Positions 35,521 through 44,812 of a stretch of DNA of 64,000 nucleotides are shown one piece after another (the stretch's first letter is position 1; each line of letters opens with the position of its first letter). Below the pieces are notes generated by a model. It saw only the letters and a program-made list of their open reading frames with translations. It searched no databases and was not told the DNA's origin. Position numbers and translations under genes: made by a program. Source of the DNA: Flavobacterium microcysteis. Lineage in GTDB: Bacteria > Bacteroidota > Bacteroidia > Flavobacteriales > Flavobacteriaceae. The stretch is from the NCBI RefSeq assembly GCF_006385255.1, contig NZ_VFJE01000055.1, forward strand, positions 310,001-374,000, in the 5' to 3' direction.

Positions 35521-36747
35521 TTATGATTCTTTTTTTTCTTTTCGTTCAAACAACGCCATATAAAATCCGTCAAATCCTGATTCTGAGGCCAAGATTTTCA
35601 CATCTTTTACAAAGGTAAAGTTTTTCCCAGTATCTGTTGTTAAGAAACGTTTAACTTGCTCCTGATTTTCAGAAGGTAAGATAGAGCAAGTAGCATACAC
35701 TAACTTCCCACCAGGCTTTACTATCTTGGAATAACTTTCTAAAACTTCAGCCTGTACTTTTCGGATATTGTCAATAAATTCAGGTTGCAATTTCCATTTG
35801 GCATCAGGGTTTCTTTTCAATACGCCCAAACCGCTACATGGAGCATCAATTAAGACTCTATCTGCCTTTTCGTGTAATTTTTTAATGACTTTAGTGGTGT
35901 CAATAATTCTATATTCGATATTGAAAGCACCGTTTCTTTTTGCTCTTAGCTTTAATTGCTTTAGCTTACTTTCGTACAAATCCATTGCAATCAACTGTCC
36001 TTTGTTTTCCATCAAAGAAGCCAGATGAAGTGTTTTTCCTCCAGCACCAGCGCAGGTGTCCACAACTCTCATTCCTGGTTTTACATCCAGAAAAGGAGCT
36101 ACTAATTGCGAGCTGGCATCCTGAACTTCAAAAAAACCTTCTTTAAAAGCATCCGTTAAAAATACATTAGCTCTTTCTTTTAGTACCAAGGCATCATGCT
36201 GGTCTTTTAAAAACTCGGTTTCGATATCCTGATCCATCAAAATTGCACGAAGCTTTTCTTTGGTAATTTTTAGAGTATTCACTCTTAAGATTACTTTTGC
36301 AGGCTGGTTTTGGGCTATAATTTCTTTAGACCAAAGTTCTTCACCAAGCTCTTTTATACCTAATTCGTCCATCCAATCCGGAATAGATTCCTTGAATTTT
36401 CTGATTTTAGAAAGCTCGTCAAAACGGCCTTTTATTTTTCTTTCAGGTGTTCCTTCTAATTGTCTCCAATCCGGAATAGGATAGCCTCTTAAGACAGCCC
36501 AAACAGCAAAAACTCTCCAAAGGTCATCTCTGTCAAAAGGTTCTTTCACCTCTGCAATTTCCATGTATAACCTTTTCCAACGGACGATATCGTAGATAGT
36601 TTCCGCTACAAATTTCCTGTCACTGCTTCCCCAACGCTTATCTTTCTTTAAGGCTCTTGCCACAACCTTATCCGCATATTCCCCTTCATTGAAAATAGCA
36701 TGCAATGAATCAATGGTCGTATAAACTAAATTTCTGTGTAATCTCAT
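35521..36747 (-). CDS. rsmB: RsmB/NOP-family 16S rRNA cytosine methyltransferase
   Basis: 408 residues from ATG 36747 (MRLHRNLVYTTID); a further ATG 16 codons upstream is less likely. An N-terminal NusB-like RNA-binding part (about 1-140) precedes the SAM domain with VVDTCAGAGGKTLHLA, IDAPCSGLGVLKRNPD and the catalytic-cysteine motif YATCSILPSEN. It methylates C5 of a cytosine in rRNA (position 967 for E. coli RsmB). The stop codon is one base from the start of a secreted nuclease gene. Confidence 0.9.
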   Translation of the reverse strand: MRLHRNLVYTTIDSLHAIFNEGEYADKVVARALKKDKRWGSSDRKFVAETIYDIVRWKRLYMEIAEVKEPFDRDDLWRVFAVWAVLRGYPIPDWRQLEGTPERKIKGRFDELSKIRKFKESIPDWMDELGIKELGEELWSKEIIAQNQPAKVILRVNTLKITKEKLRAILMDQDIETEFLKDQHDALVLKERANVFLTDAFKEGFFEVQDASSQLVAPFLDVKPGMRVVDTCAGAGGKTLHLASLMENKGQLIAMDLYESKLKQLKLRAKRNGAFNIEYRIIDTTKVIKKLHEKADRVLIDAPCSGLGVLKRNPDAKWKLQPEFIDNIRKVQAEVLESYSKIVKPGGKLVYATCSILPSENQEQVKRFLTTDTGKNFTFVKDVKILASESGFDGFYMALFERKEKKES

Positions 36748-36812
36748 TTTATGTAATTGAGGGGCAAAGGTATCACATTTTTTGCTTGTTGCCAACGGTC
36801 GTAGCTACAATG

Positions 36813-36843
36813 AAAAAGGCGGTCATTTTTTGACCGCCTTTTT
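36813..36843 (-). terminator. Intrinsic terminator of the repeat-rich secreted protein gene
   Basis: AAAAAGGCGGTCA/TGACCGCCTTTTT (36813-36825, 36831-36843) with a 5-base loop, between rsmB and the gene ending at 36862. Confidence 0.85.
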
Positions 36844-36861
36844 AAAAAAATTTATTTTGTT

Positions 36862-38166
36862 TTAACCTCTGGAACCTCCGCCTCTTGAGCTTGAATTAGC
36901 TCGTGATCCGCCTCCGTCATTGCTTCTTGACTGTTGTGGAGCACTTTGTCTTGGAGTAGAATTACCTCTGCTTATATTTGTATTAGAAGGAGCGCTGCTT
37001 CTGGTTGGCGATTCCGTTCTAGGTGTCACTGTTCTGGTTGGTGCATCATAACTTCTTGTTGGCGTATTTCTTGTGTTTTCTACTCTTGTAGGAGTTCCTG
37101 TAGTTCTTGTTGAATAAGTCGGAACTGTTGTAGCTTCAGAACGTGTTGTACTTCTTGTTGAAGAATTCAGATTGCGATCTGTACTTCTAACTTCATTCGT
37201 TCTGGTTTCATTCGTTCTGGTCAAAGTAGAGTTATCTCTGTTTCTTGTTGAAGAATTCTGGCCACGATCTGTATTTCTAACTTCATTCGTTCTGGTTTCA
37301 TTTGTTCTTGTCAGGGTAGCATTATCTCTGTTTGTTGTTGCAGAATTTCGTGTCCCTGTCGTGTTACGTGTCCCGTTTGAATTTCGTGTCCCTCTTACAT
37401 CAGCATTTCTTGTTGATCCGCTTCTTGATTGAACCAATTCATAACGGTTGCTCACATTGTTATTTCTTTGTGCAAATGATCTGTTAGGATACATTCTTTC
37501 ATATCCGTTTGAGCGTCGGCCATTGTTGTAAATTGATTCAGCTCTTGGATTTCTTCCTGTGTTTACATAATAATAGTTGTTCTGTACATTTATGTGATTA
37601 TGAACGTGTCTTTGATATCTGTAAATTGGATATGGATTCCAGGTATGGTAATAGGTTGGATAATAACTCCAATACCAAGGAGAATAGTAAGGTCTGTAAT
37701 AATTAGTCCAGAAGACATTAAAAATTACAGGTCTTGTGACATATACCGGCTCATAGATATAGTTTGTACCGTACATATAAACGTCACCTACTACCTGAAT
37801 TTGTACATTATTATTGCTGTCTCTCTCCACTTCAATGGTTGCGACATCCTGATACACATCACGATCTAAAACAGATTGGATAATTATCAAGTGGATATTG
37901 TTTTCTACAGTTTCGATAACTCGCAGATAATCTACTTTATTGTCGCCATTCAGGTCAAGATTAGAAATCTGTGCTTTTGGGTCATTCAACCTTCTTTCAA
38001 AGTCTGCCAAATCCTGCGAATCTCCAAATATGGAAGCTACGGCTCTAAGATCAAGGTTGTCGCTAATATCACGGCTATTGGCTGTGACGGTCGTCCTGTC
38101 TTGTGCCTGGATTTGTATCGCAAATAAAAATGCGAATAGGGCAGATGTTATAAATTTTGCTTTCAT
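36862..38166 (-). CDS. Secreted low-complexity protein with EF-hand-like motif and Arg/Thr/Asn repeats
   Basis: 434 residues. A signal peptide ends at AIQIQAQ. An EF-hand-like loop DLNGDNKVDYLRV sits at about residue 73, then a globular part (to about 140), a Tyr/Trp/Pro-rich stretch (PYYSPWYWSYYPTYYHTW), and from about 220 a highly basic Arg/Thr/Asn/Ser tail. The tail contains two tandem copies of a 30-residue unit (90 bp; TLTRTNETRTNEVRNTD then TLTRTNETRTNEVRSTD). I recognise no family; a matrix or cell-surface role is possible but not shown. Confidence 0.7.
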   Translation of the reverse strand: MKAKFITSALFAFLFAIQIQAQDRTTVTANSRDISDNLDLRAVASIFGDSQDLADFERRLNDPKAQISNLDLNGDNKVDYLRVIETVENNIHLIIIQSVLDRDVYQDVATIEVERDSNNNVQIQVVGDVYMYGTNYIYEPVYVTRPVIFNVFWTNYYRPYYSPWYWSYYPTYYHTWNPYPIYRYQRHVHNHINVQNNYYYVNTGRNPRAESIYNNGRRSNGYERMYPNRSFAQRNNNVSNRYELVQSRSGSTRNADVRGTRNSNGTRNTTGTRNSATTNRDNATLTRTNETRTNEVRNTDRGQNSSTRNRDNSTLTRTNETRTNEVRSTDRNLNSSTRSTTRSEATTVPTYSTRTTGTPTRVENTRNTPTRSYDAPTRTVTPRTESPTRSSAPSNTNISRGNSTPRQSAPQQSRSNDGGGSRANSSSRGGGSRG

Positions 38167-38255
38167 GATTTCTACTTATTTTAAGTGTTCTTGACTGATA
38201 ATTTTTTTCTTTACAAGCTAATAACCAATATCCGTGCCAAGATTTTTTAGAAAGC

Positions 38256-39128
38256 TTAGTATAGTTTTAAAAAACCAGTAGGAGTGAGGCCTGAGCTCTT
38301 CTTAAATAATTTTGAAAAATAGGCGTAATCATCATAACCCAGGGATTCCGCAATTGCCGAAAAATTATTTTTTGTATGTAAAAATCGTCTTTTTGCTTCC
38401 AGAATAACCCTATCAGTGATAACTTCAGAAGCTGTTTTCCCAATTATGTTTTTTGTAATCCGATTTAAGTGTTTTGGACTGATGTTCATCCAGTCTGCAT
38501 ATTGTGAAGGCGATTTTTCTGTGATATAATTTTTTTCGATGAGATCTTCAAATTGTTGAAACTTTTCAGAATAGGTGCCTGATGTTATGATTTTTGGAGC
38601 ATTTTCTGTTAGATATAATCGAGATAGTTCGATGTAAATGATGTCCATATAGCTTAAAATAAGCTGTTGCTGAAAAGGTTTGCTGCTTTGGTATTCCTCT
38701 AAAAGTTTTTGGAATAAAAATTCTGCTTCTTCTTTCTGCTTCTTGTCTAAGGCTATGTATGGCGTATTCTGAATGGAATAGAAAAACGGGAATTGGTGCA
38801 TTCTGTTGTGAGAATAGTGCAAATCGTAAAAATTAGCTGTATGTGAAAAAATATAGCCGTCAATATCTTCAGAAAGTTCCCAATGATGCGTTTTGCCAGG
38901 AGGAAGAAGGAACAGGCTTCCGGGTTTGATTTCGTAGGAATTAAAATCGATTTCATGTCTTCCTGAACCTTTTGTAAATAGGATTGTCAGGTAGGAATTA
39001 TGTTTGTGTGGCCTTGTAATATTACTGTGGTTCTCTAAAATATGTGGCGGAATCTTATTGACATAAAAATCCTTTTGGCCTTTGCCTAGTTGTAATTGGC
39101 TGATGTCTAAAACGCTGATCATTTCCAT
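38256..39128 (-). CDS. AraC-family transcriptional regulator with cupin-like sensor domain
   Basis: Up to 290 residues depending on start: ATG 39143 lies in a possible TATCTTTA -7 box, so 39128 (MEMISVLD) or 39122 is more likely. An N-terminal cupin-like sensor (about 25-130; RPHKHNSYLTILFTKG; FLLPPGKTHHWEL) is followed by an AraC HTH domain (SPSQYADWMNISPKHLNRIT; ESLGYDDYAYFSKLFKKSSG; LTPTGFLKLY). It is divergent from the DUF983 gene 119-125 bases away. The ligand and targets are unknown. Confidence 0.85.
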   Translation of the reverse strand: MEMISVLDISQLQLGKGQKDFYVNKIPPHILENHSNITRPHKHNSYLTILFTKGSGRHEIDFNSYEIKPGSLFLLPPGKTHHWELSEDIDGYIFSHTANFYDLHYSHNRMHQFPFFYSIQNTPYIALDKKQKEEAEFLFQKLLEEYQSSKPFQQQLILSYMDIIYIELSRLYLTENAPKIITSGTYSEKFQQFEDLIEKNYITEKSPSQYADWMNISPKHLNRITKNIIGKTASEVITDRVILEAKRRFLHTKNNFSAIAESLGYDDYAYFSKLFKKSSGLTPTGFLKLY

Positions 39129-39246
39129 ACCATAAAGATACAAATAAAAGTTATAGAATGTCCGAATAATACAAATATTAGCGTAATTAACCTATTGTAA
39201 GATGCTCATCCCTTTCGGAACTTTGTCCTAATAAAACAATAGAGTT

Positions 39247-39612
39247 ATGTCATTCTTAAAAAATGTAATTCAGAATAAATGTCCCAATTGCGGAAAAGGA
39301 AAAGTGTTCAAAACAAATGGAAACCCATTTTTATTTCAGATGCCCGAAATGCATCCTGAATGTTCAGAGTGCGGCCATAAATTTGTAAAAGAACCGGGCT
39401 ATTTCTTCGGGGCAATGTATGTGAGCTATGGGTTGGCTGTTGCAGAAATGGTAGCTACTTTTTTTATTTCCAGATTGTTTGTAACGAGTTTGGTCCACAG
39501 TCTTTTGTTTATTGTTGCGGCGGCATTCCTGCTGTGCACGATTAATTTCAGATATTCAAGACTGTTATGGATTTATATGTTTGACAGCAAGGCCAAGGCT
39601 AAAGCTAATTAG
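39247..39612 (+). CDS. DUF983 family membrane protein
   Basis: 121 residues. A zinc-ribbon-like start (NKCPNCGKGKVF; PECSECGHKFV) is followed by two or three hydrophobic helices (FGAMYVSYGLAVAEMVATFF; LLFIVAAAFLLCT). This is the DUF983 pattern common in Bacteroidota and alphaproteobacteria. Function is unknown. It is divergent from the AraC regulator gene. Confidence 0.85.
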   Translation: MSFLKNVIQNKCPNCGKGKVFKTNGNPFLFQMPEMHPECSECGHKFVKEPGYFFGAMYVSYGLAVAEMVATFFISRLFVTSLVHSLLFIVAAAFLLCTINFRYSRLLWIYMFDSKAKAKAN

Positions 39613-39640
39613 CTTAGAATATTTAGAGAACAATTTTATT

Positions 39641-39711
39641 TTTGCCGCAGATTACAAAGATTTCCAGTGATTTTTCGACATGAATCATTTTAATCTGTGT
39701 TAATCTGTGGC
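39641..39711. repeat. Dispersed intergenic element with inverted ends (TTTGCCGCAGATTA type)
   Basis: TTTGCCGCAGATTA (39641-39654) faces TAATCTGTGGC (39701-39711), pairing with one G-T type mismatch; a further TAATCTGTG lies at 39691. The left end matches the element at 20002-20035. It fills the gap between the DUF983 gene and the PepSY genes. Confidence 0.55.
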
Positions 39712-39745
39712 ATTATAGTACCAACAGATTTATTTAGAAACCCTG

Positions 39746-40918
39746 TTAACTAGCTTTAGTTGCTTTTTTCTTGAATTTTCTGCCATACCAGATTAAGAAT
39801 CCCGTTACAGGAAGCATTCCGCAGATAAAGCTTGCGATGAAAGCCAGTATTTTTCCGGGAATTCCAAGGATTGCTCCGACATGCAAGTCATAATTAGCAG
39901 TAATTAATTTTTCTCCAAAATTTTTCTCAGAATGGTTTCTGTTCAAGAGAACCTCTCCTGATTTTTGAGCAAAACGCATTTCATGCGAAACATAATAGGT
40001 GTTTTCGTTCTGTTGCACATAAATATCTACGGTTGCTAAAGAATCGGTTGGTTTTCCTAAGCTGAAAGCATCAGCATCAGGATAAGCAAGTTTTGTTTTC
40101 TCTAAAGCGGTTTCCATCACATCAGAGATTTTTGGAAGATTTGCATTAGCTTCTTTTGCTATGATTTCTGGTCGTTCAGTAGTGCCGGAACCTGCTACAT
40201 AAACGGCAGACTGAAACCATGAAAATGCCCAAACCATTCCGGTAAAAGCAATGATTAATGCAATTGTAGCGATATAGAATCCGAAAATATTGTGGATGTC
40301 ATAGTTTTTTCTTTTCCAATTTGTAGTCTCTTTCCATTGGAATCGAAAACGCTGCTTCCTGGCAGCTTTGTTTTTTGGCCACCATAAAATAATCCCGGTA
40401 ATAAGCATGACGACAAAAATAAATGTCGACCAACCTACGATTTGTTGTCCGAGTCCTATTTCCAATAAAAGGCTCCAATGGATGTATTTTACAATATTGA
40501 AAAAGTCCATTTCTTCATCATAAACCGCTAAGATTTCTCCGGAATAAGGATTTACATAAATCGATTTATAATAATCGATCGCTCCAAAATAGGTTATCGC
40601 ATTTTCATTTCCTTTGTAACAGCCAAAAATCCATGCTTTTTCAGGATTGTTAGAAACCTTTACGCTTGAAATTTTAATATGATTTCCGATTTTTTCCTGA
40701 GTATCGCCCCAAAGTTTTGAGATAGGAAAAGTAGTAGATTCAACTTTTGGAACATACATGGCGTCCTTGCGAAGCGCTTCTGTAATTTCGACACTAAAAA
40801 CATAAATACAACCCGTAACAGCAAGCAATAAGACAACAAGACCTGAAGCCATTCCAAGCCAAAGGTGTATTTTTCCAATCCAATGCTTAAGGCCGTATTT
40901 GTTTTTCTTCTTTGCCAA
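39746..40918 (-). CDS. PepSY-associated membrane protein (iron-uptake type)
   Basis: 390 residues with about four membrane helices: TM1 at about 25-45 (ASGLVVLLLAVTGCIYVF), then PepSY-like soluble segments, IVGWSTFIFVVMLITGIILWWP with the conserved WWPKNKAARKQRFRF, and a last pair ending PVTGFLIWYGRK. Proteins of this family often sit beside siderophore receptors and are thought to help reduce or release iron in the periplasm or inner membrane. It is five bases after the paralogous PepSY gene. Confidence 0.88.
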   Translation of the reverse strand: MAKKKNKYGLKHWIGKIHLWLGMASGLVVLLLAVTGCIYVFSVEITEALRKDAMYVPKVESTTFPISKLWGDTQEKIGNHIKISSVKVSNNPEKAWIFGCYKGNENAITYFGAIDYYKSIYVNPYSGEILAVYDEEMDFFNIVKYIHWSLLLEIGLGQQIVGWSTFIFVVMLITGIILWWPKNKAARKQRFRFQWKETTNWKRKNYDIHNIFGFYIATIALIIAFTGMVWAFSWFQSAVYVAGSGTTERPEIIAKEANANLPKISDVMETALEKTKLAYPDADAFSLGKPTDSLATVDIYVQQNENTYYVSHEMRFAQKSGEVLLNRNHSEKNFGEKLITANYDLHVGAILGIPGKILAFIASFICGMLPVTGFLIWYGRKFKKKATKAS

Positions 40919-40923
40919 GTGAA

Positions 40924-42024
40924 TTATTTTTTTGATTTTTTATTTCTTCTTCCCCAGAAAATGATAAATCCGGTAACAGGTAAGGCCGCTGCAAGCAGAC
41001 TCAATACAAAAGCTATTATTTTTCCGGCCAGACCAAAAAACTGCCCGGTGTGTAATCCGTAATTCATTTCCTGCAGTTGCATTCCCGGACTTTTATTCTC
41101 GTATAAATCAGTGTTTAGCAGCTGTCCGGTTTTAGGATGGAAATACAAATTAGACTGATGGTCAAAATCTAAGGCATCGGGATAAGAGCCGGTTACGATG
41201 GCATCTTTTTCGCCCTGATACCATACAAAAAACATCTCGTCGTCAGGTTTGGTTTTAAAGGCTTGTGATAGTGCAAGATCCATCGGATTGGCTTTTGAGT
41301 TGGACACTAATGTAGAATCAATTACTGGCGTAAAATCGTCTTTAGGATATTCTTGTCCAAGATTTCCAACAAAGTACATCGTTTTGTGCATCCATTCATA
41401 AGAGAATGTCAGTCCAGTCAGGGCAATAATGAGCACAAAGAGCGAAATATAGAATCCGGTGACATTGTGCCAGTCGTAATTCACCCGTCGCCATTTGGCA
41501 TCCCATTTGATTTTGATCCTATTTTTTAAATCCCTGCGTTTTTTAGGCCACCATAAAATGATTCCTGAAATAAGCATTAGGATAAAGATAATCGTAGAAA
41601 TTCCAACAACTTGCTTTCCAATTTCAGGAGGCAGCCAAAGGTGCATATGCAGGTCTTCAATGATGACAAAAAAATCATCTTCAATACTTTCCTGCTTTAA
41701 AAAATCTCCAGAATAAGGATTGAAATATAAATTATAGGGTTTATCGTCTATCGTTGAATAAACAATGGCTGGTCTGTCTTTTCCATGAAAAACAACCATA
41801 TCTGCTGTGGCTTTTGGAAATAATTCCTTGGCCTTAGATTGCAGTTCTGAAGCCAAAATATAAGATTTATTTTCAACGCTTACTTTGCGATATTCTCGGG
41901 TAAGATCCTTGATTTCGTCGTGAAAGCAGAAAATAGAGCCCGTAATACTGACTATAAACACAATAAGCCCGGAGGTTAGTCCGAGCCATTTGTGTAAGAA
42001 TCTTATATTTTTTTTAAAACTCAT
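40924..42024 (-). CDS. PepSY-associated membrane protein (paralog)
   Basis: 366 residues with the same layout as its neighbour: HKWLGLTSGLIVFIVSITGS near the start, VVGISTIIFILMLISGIILWWP with WWPKKRRDLKNRIKI, and PVTGFIIFWGRRN at the end. The first ATG follows the TonB receptor's TAA with no gap, so the three genes form a tight operon. The pair probably works with the receptor in iron acquisition; this is inferred from context and family. Confidence 0.88.
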   Translation of the reverse strand: MSFKKNIRFLHKWLGLTSGLIVFIVSITGSIFCFHDEIKDLTREYRKVSVENKSYILASELQSKAKELFPKATADMVVFHGKDRPAIVYSTIDDKPYNLYFNPYSGDFLKQESIEDDFFVIIEDLHMHLWLPPEIGKQVVGISTIIFILMLISGIILWWPKKRRDLKNRIKIKWDAKWRRVNYDWHNVTGFYISLFVLIIALTGLTFSYEWMHKTMYFVGNLGQEYPKDDFTPVIDSTLVSNSKANPMDLALSQAFKTKPDDEMFFVWYQGEKDAIVTGSYPDALDFDHQSNLYFHPKTGQLLNTDLYENKSPGMQLQEMNYGLHTGQFFGLAGKIIAFVLSLLAAALPVTGFIIFWGRRNKKSKK

Positions 42025-44448
42025 TTAGAATTTATACGATACGCTTCCCATGAAAGTTCTTGGAGACTGTACGTTGATTGTGGTATAACCGTTAAAATAC
42101 AATTCGTCAGTCAGGTTATTTACTTTTAGAGAAAGTCTGTATTTTGGTTGGTCATAATACAATGCCGCATTAATCACTGCATATGATGGCAAAGAAAATG
42201 TCTGTACATCGGCATTATTTCCTGAACCGTTAGGGTTTCTGTTATAAATAAAAGTCTTGTCAGCATAATTACCTCCAAAACCAAAACCTAATCCTTTCAA
42301 TTTTGTAGTCTGTAAGCTATAACTAATCCAATAGTTAATCATGTTTTCCGGACCTGCTGTTTCTGGTCTTAGACCGTTTACATCGGCTGAAGCATTGTTG
42401 ATTTTGCTGTTATTGAATGCATAACCAATAATAAAGTTTAATCCTGGAATAGGATTGGCTGTAACTTCAGCCTCAAAACCTTTACTGGTCTGGTTTCCGT
42501 CCTGTACACTTGTATTGGCTAATTGTCCAGCTCTCAGGATGTCTTTAACTTCAATATTATAATAGCTGAAAGTTGCGCTTAATTTGTTCTGAAACGTATT
42601 GATTTTTACTCCGGCTTCAAACTGATTTGCCTGTTCCGGATCAAAAGCCTTCAATTGTGGCGTTCCATTGACATCAGCCAATTGGTAACCGATATTTTTA
42701 AAACTGTTCTGATAGTTTCCAAAAACAGAAATCTGATCTTTTATGACTTGGTATACTGCACCGAATTTTGGCGATAATGCATTTTGAGAAAAGGCACCGG
42801 AAGTTGTATTTGCAGCCGGGTCAAAATTACCATCGTTGTTATAGTGGTCAAAACGTAATGCTGCTGAAAGGATTAACCTGTCTGTCACGTTGATTACATC
42901 AGAAATATAAGCACTATAAGTAGTTAGCGAATTGTGAGTCTTATAATGTGTTCCTTGTGCAAATAAAGCTTCTGCAGCTTGAGGCGTGAAATTATAATAA
43001 TTAGGGTTAGCACCCGCATAGTTTACCGTATCAAAATAGAAGAAAGTAGGCAAGTATCCATAACCAACTTTGCTTTCCATACGGTAAATATCACCACCTA
43101 GCAAAAATCTGTGTTTCATTCCAAAAAGGTCAAATTCCCCATTGAAGTTTTGCTGAAATTCAATGATATTGTCTCTTCCGTCAATGTTCCATACGTTTCT
43201 TGACATTTCATTATTTCCTAACAAGTAGAACCAGGTTTGTGGCCCAACAGATTGGTTTGAACTGGTACTAAAAACAGTTTGTGATTTCCAGTTGTCAGAC
43301 ATCTGGTAGTTTGCCTGTGCAAAGATATTGGCTGTTTTTGTATTCATCATAAATTCATCGCCTACAAATGATCTTCTCCAGTCCATTTTGATATCATTGG
43401 CACTATGAAGACCAAGACTGTTTGGCGTCTTATCAAAAGGGATGTAAATCAACGGCATAGATGAAGCATCAACATTGGATAGTTCTGCATCAATAGAAAT
43501 CGAAAGTTTTTCATTTACCTGATACGAGAATGATGGTGCAAAAAAGTAGCTTCTTGTGTGCCCATAATCCTGAAAAGTGTTAGCGTTATTATAAGCCGCA
43601 TTTACCCGTAACAAAGCCGTATTGTCATCATTGATTGGTGTATTGATATCTGCAGTTAATCGGTTTAACCCAAAACTTCCTGCCTGATATGAAATTTCCC
43701 CTCCAAAATTATCATAAGGCTTTTTTGTTACACGATTGATCAAGCCTCCATAAGAAGTAAGCAAACTACCAAAAAGAGTTGCAGACGGACCTTTAATACT
43801 TTCCAGTCTTTCTAAGTTAGAAGCATCTACATTGTTTGTGATTTTTCCGGCAATACCATTTCTTAATAAACTTTGCGTAATAAATCCACGGGATGAAAAG
43901 TACGAACCACCATCACCAACACGGCCTGTTGAAGCCCATAATTGGTATAAACCCGGAATGTTTTTTAAAGCTTCATCTTGATTGACAACCAATTGGTCTT
44001 TCATTAATTCTTTAGTAACCACACTGTAAACCTGTGAGTTTTCAAGATTTTTGATAGGCATTTTAGAGACATAATTACTTTCGGCTTTTGTATATCTGTT
44101 GATGTTGCCAGTAATTACGACTTCAGCCAATGTCTCATTTTTGCTGTTTAATGAGATGTTTTCCAAAGTTGTAGGTACATTTTCTGAGATAGTAAAAACT
44201 ACTTCTTTAGAAGTATAACCAACAAAAGCAACCTTTAAGACATAATCTCCAGGTTTTATATTTTGTATTTCAAATTTACCATCAGGACCGGTTTGTGTTC
44301 CGAATCTTGTACCATTTACCGTAACTGTAACTGATTCAAGTGGTGTATTGTCTGTAGAAACAACCCGACCATTTAATGTTCCGTTTTGCGCAAATGAGCT
44401 AGCGCTAAATAAAACAAAGACAAGCAATGTCATTATAAGCTTATTCAT
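42025..44448 (-). CDS. TonB-dependent siderophore-type receptor
   Basis: ATG 44448 begins a signal peptide ending SSFAQ and lies after a clear promoter; a longer frame from 44514 would run through that promoter. 807 residues. A CarboxypepD_reg-like domain (about 24-105; GRVVSTDNTPLESVTVTVNG), plug (about 120-240; LVVNQDEALKNIPGLYQLWA and SIKGPSATLFGS), and a barrel ending in Phe (RTFMGSVSYKF) follow. The best-matching group is siderophore receptors. Two PepSY membrane proteins follow directly, which supports iron uptake. The siderophore is unknown. Confidence 0.92.
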   Translation of the reverse strand: MNKLIMTLLVFVLFSASSFAQNGTLNGRVVSTDNTPLESVTVTVNGTRFGTQTGPDGKFEIQNIKPGDYVLKVAFVGYTSKEVVFTISENVPTTLENISLNSKNETLAEVVITGNINRYTKAESNYVSKMPIKNLENSQVYSVVTKELMKDQLVVNQDEALKNIPGLYQLWASTGRVGDGGSYFSSRGFITQSLLRNGIAGKITNNVDASNLERLESIKGPSATLFGSLLTSYGGLINRVTKKPYDNFGGEISYQAGSFGLNRLTADINTPINDDNTALLRVNAAYNNANTFQDYGHTRSYFFAPSFSYQVNEKLSISIDAELSNVDASSMPLIYIPFDKTPNSLGLHSANDIKMDWRRSFVGDEFMMNTKTANIFAQANYQMSDNWKSQTVFSTSSNQSVGPQTWFYLLGNNEMSRNVWNIDGRDNIIEFQQNFNGEFDLFGMKHRFLLGGDIYRMESKVGYGYLPTFFYFDTVNYAGANPNYYNFTPQAAEALFAQGTHYKTHNSLTTYSAYISDVINVTDRLILSAALRFDHYNNDGNFDPAANTTSGAFSQNALSPKFGAVYQVIKDQISVFGNYQNSFKNIGYQLADVNGTPQLKAFDPEQANQFEAGVKINTFQNKLSATFSYYNIEVKDILRAGQLANTSVQDGNQTSKGFEAEVTANPIPGLNFIIGYAFNNSKINNASADVNGLRPETAGPENMINYWISYSLQTTKLKGLGFGFGGNYADKTFIYNRNPNGSGNNADVQTFSLPSYAVINAALYYDQPKYRLSLKVNNLTDELYFNGYTTINVQSPRTFMGSVSYKF

Positions 44449-44483
44449 TGTATGTGAGATTTGTTTGAGATTAAAATTCGATG

Positions 44484-44514
44484 CAAAAGTAATTCTCAAA
44501 TAATAAGCAGGCAA
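44484..44514 (-). promoter_or_regulatory. Bacteroidota-type promoter of the TonB receptor operon
   Basis: On the minus strand TTG (44514-44512), 20 bases, then TACTTTTG (44491-44484), matching the TTG-N19/20-TAnnTTTG consensus; the start codon is 35 bases downstream. No obvious Fur box was recognised. The divergent gap to 44812 also holds a possible promoter for the Ycf48-like gene (TTTCTTTG near 44785). The rest of this 364-base gap is AT-rich and otherwise blank. Confidence 0.7.
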
Positions 44515-44812
44515 GACTTATTTAGAACAATTAAAAATAAAAACAAAGATTTGTAGTTTATCTAAAATATAAAGAGTATAATTGTGTTTATAGTTTTTTT
44601 ATTCTTTATATCCTGCATTATGTTTATCAAATGTTTTTATTTTATGAAAAAACACTTTTTTAATGTTTTGATTATGTGGGTTTAAGGTATTTCGGCGTTT
44701 TATAAAATAACTGCATTTCAACGAATTTTTATGCTTTTTGCTGGTTGTCTGCGGCGATTTTGAAAATGTTATGAGTTCTTTTGTTTCTTTGTATCCCAAA
44801 CCAAAAACAACT

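Noticed and set aside
37172..37432. 86-residue plus-strand frame
   Set aside because: Antisense to the Arg/Thr repeats; periodic only because the opposite strand is.
44449..44514. 22-codon extension of the TonB receptor
   Set aside because: It would run through the best promoter in the window, and the later ATG begins a clean signal peptide.
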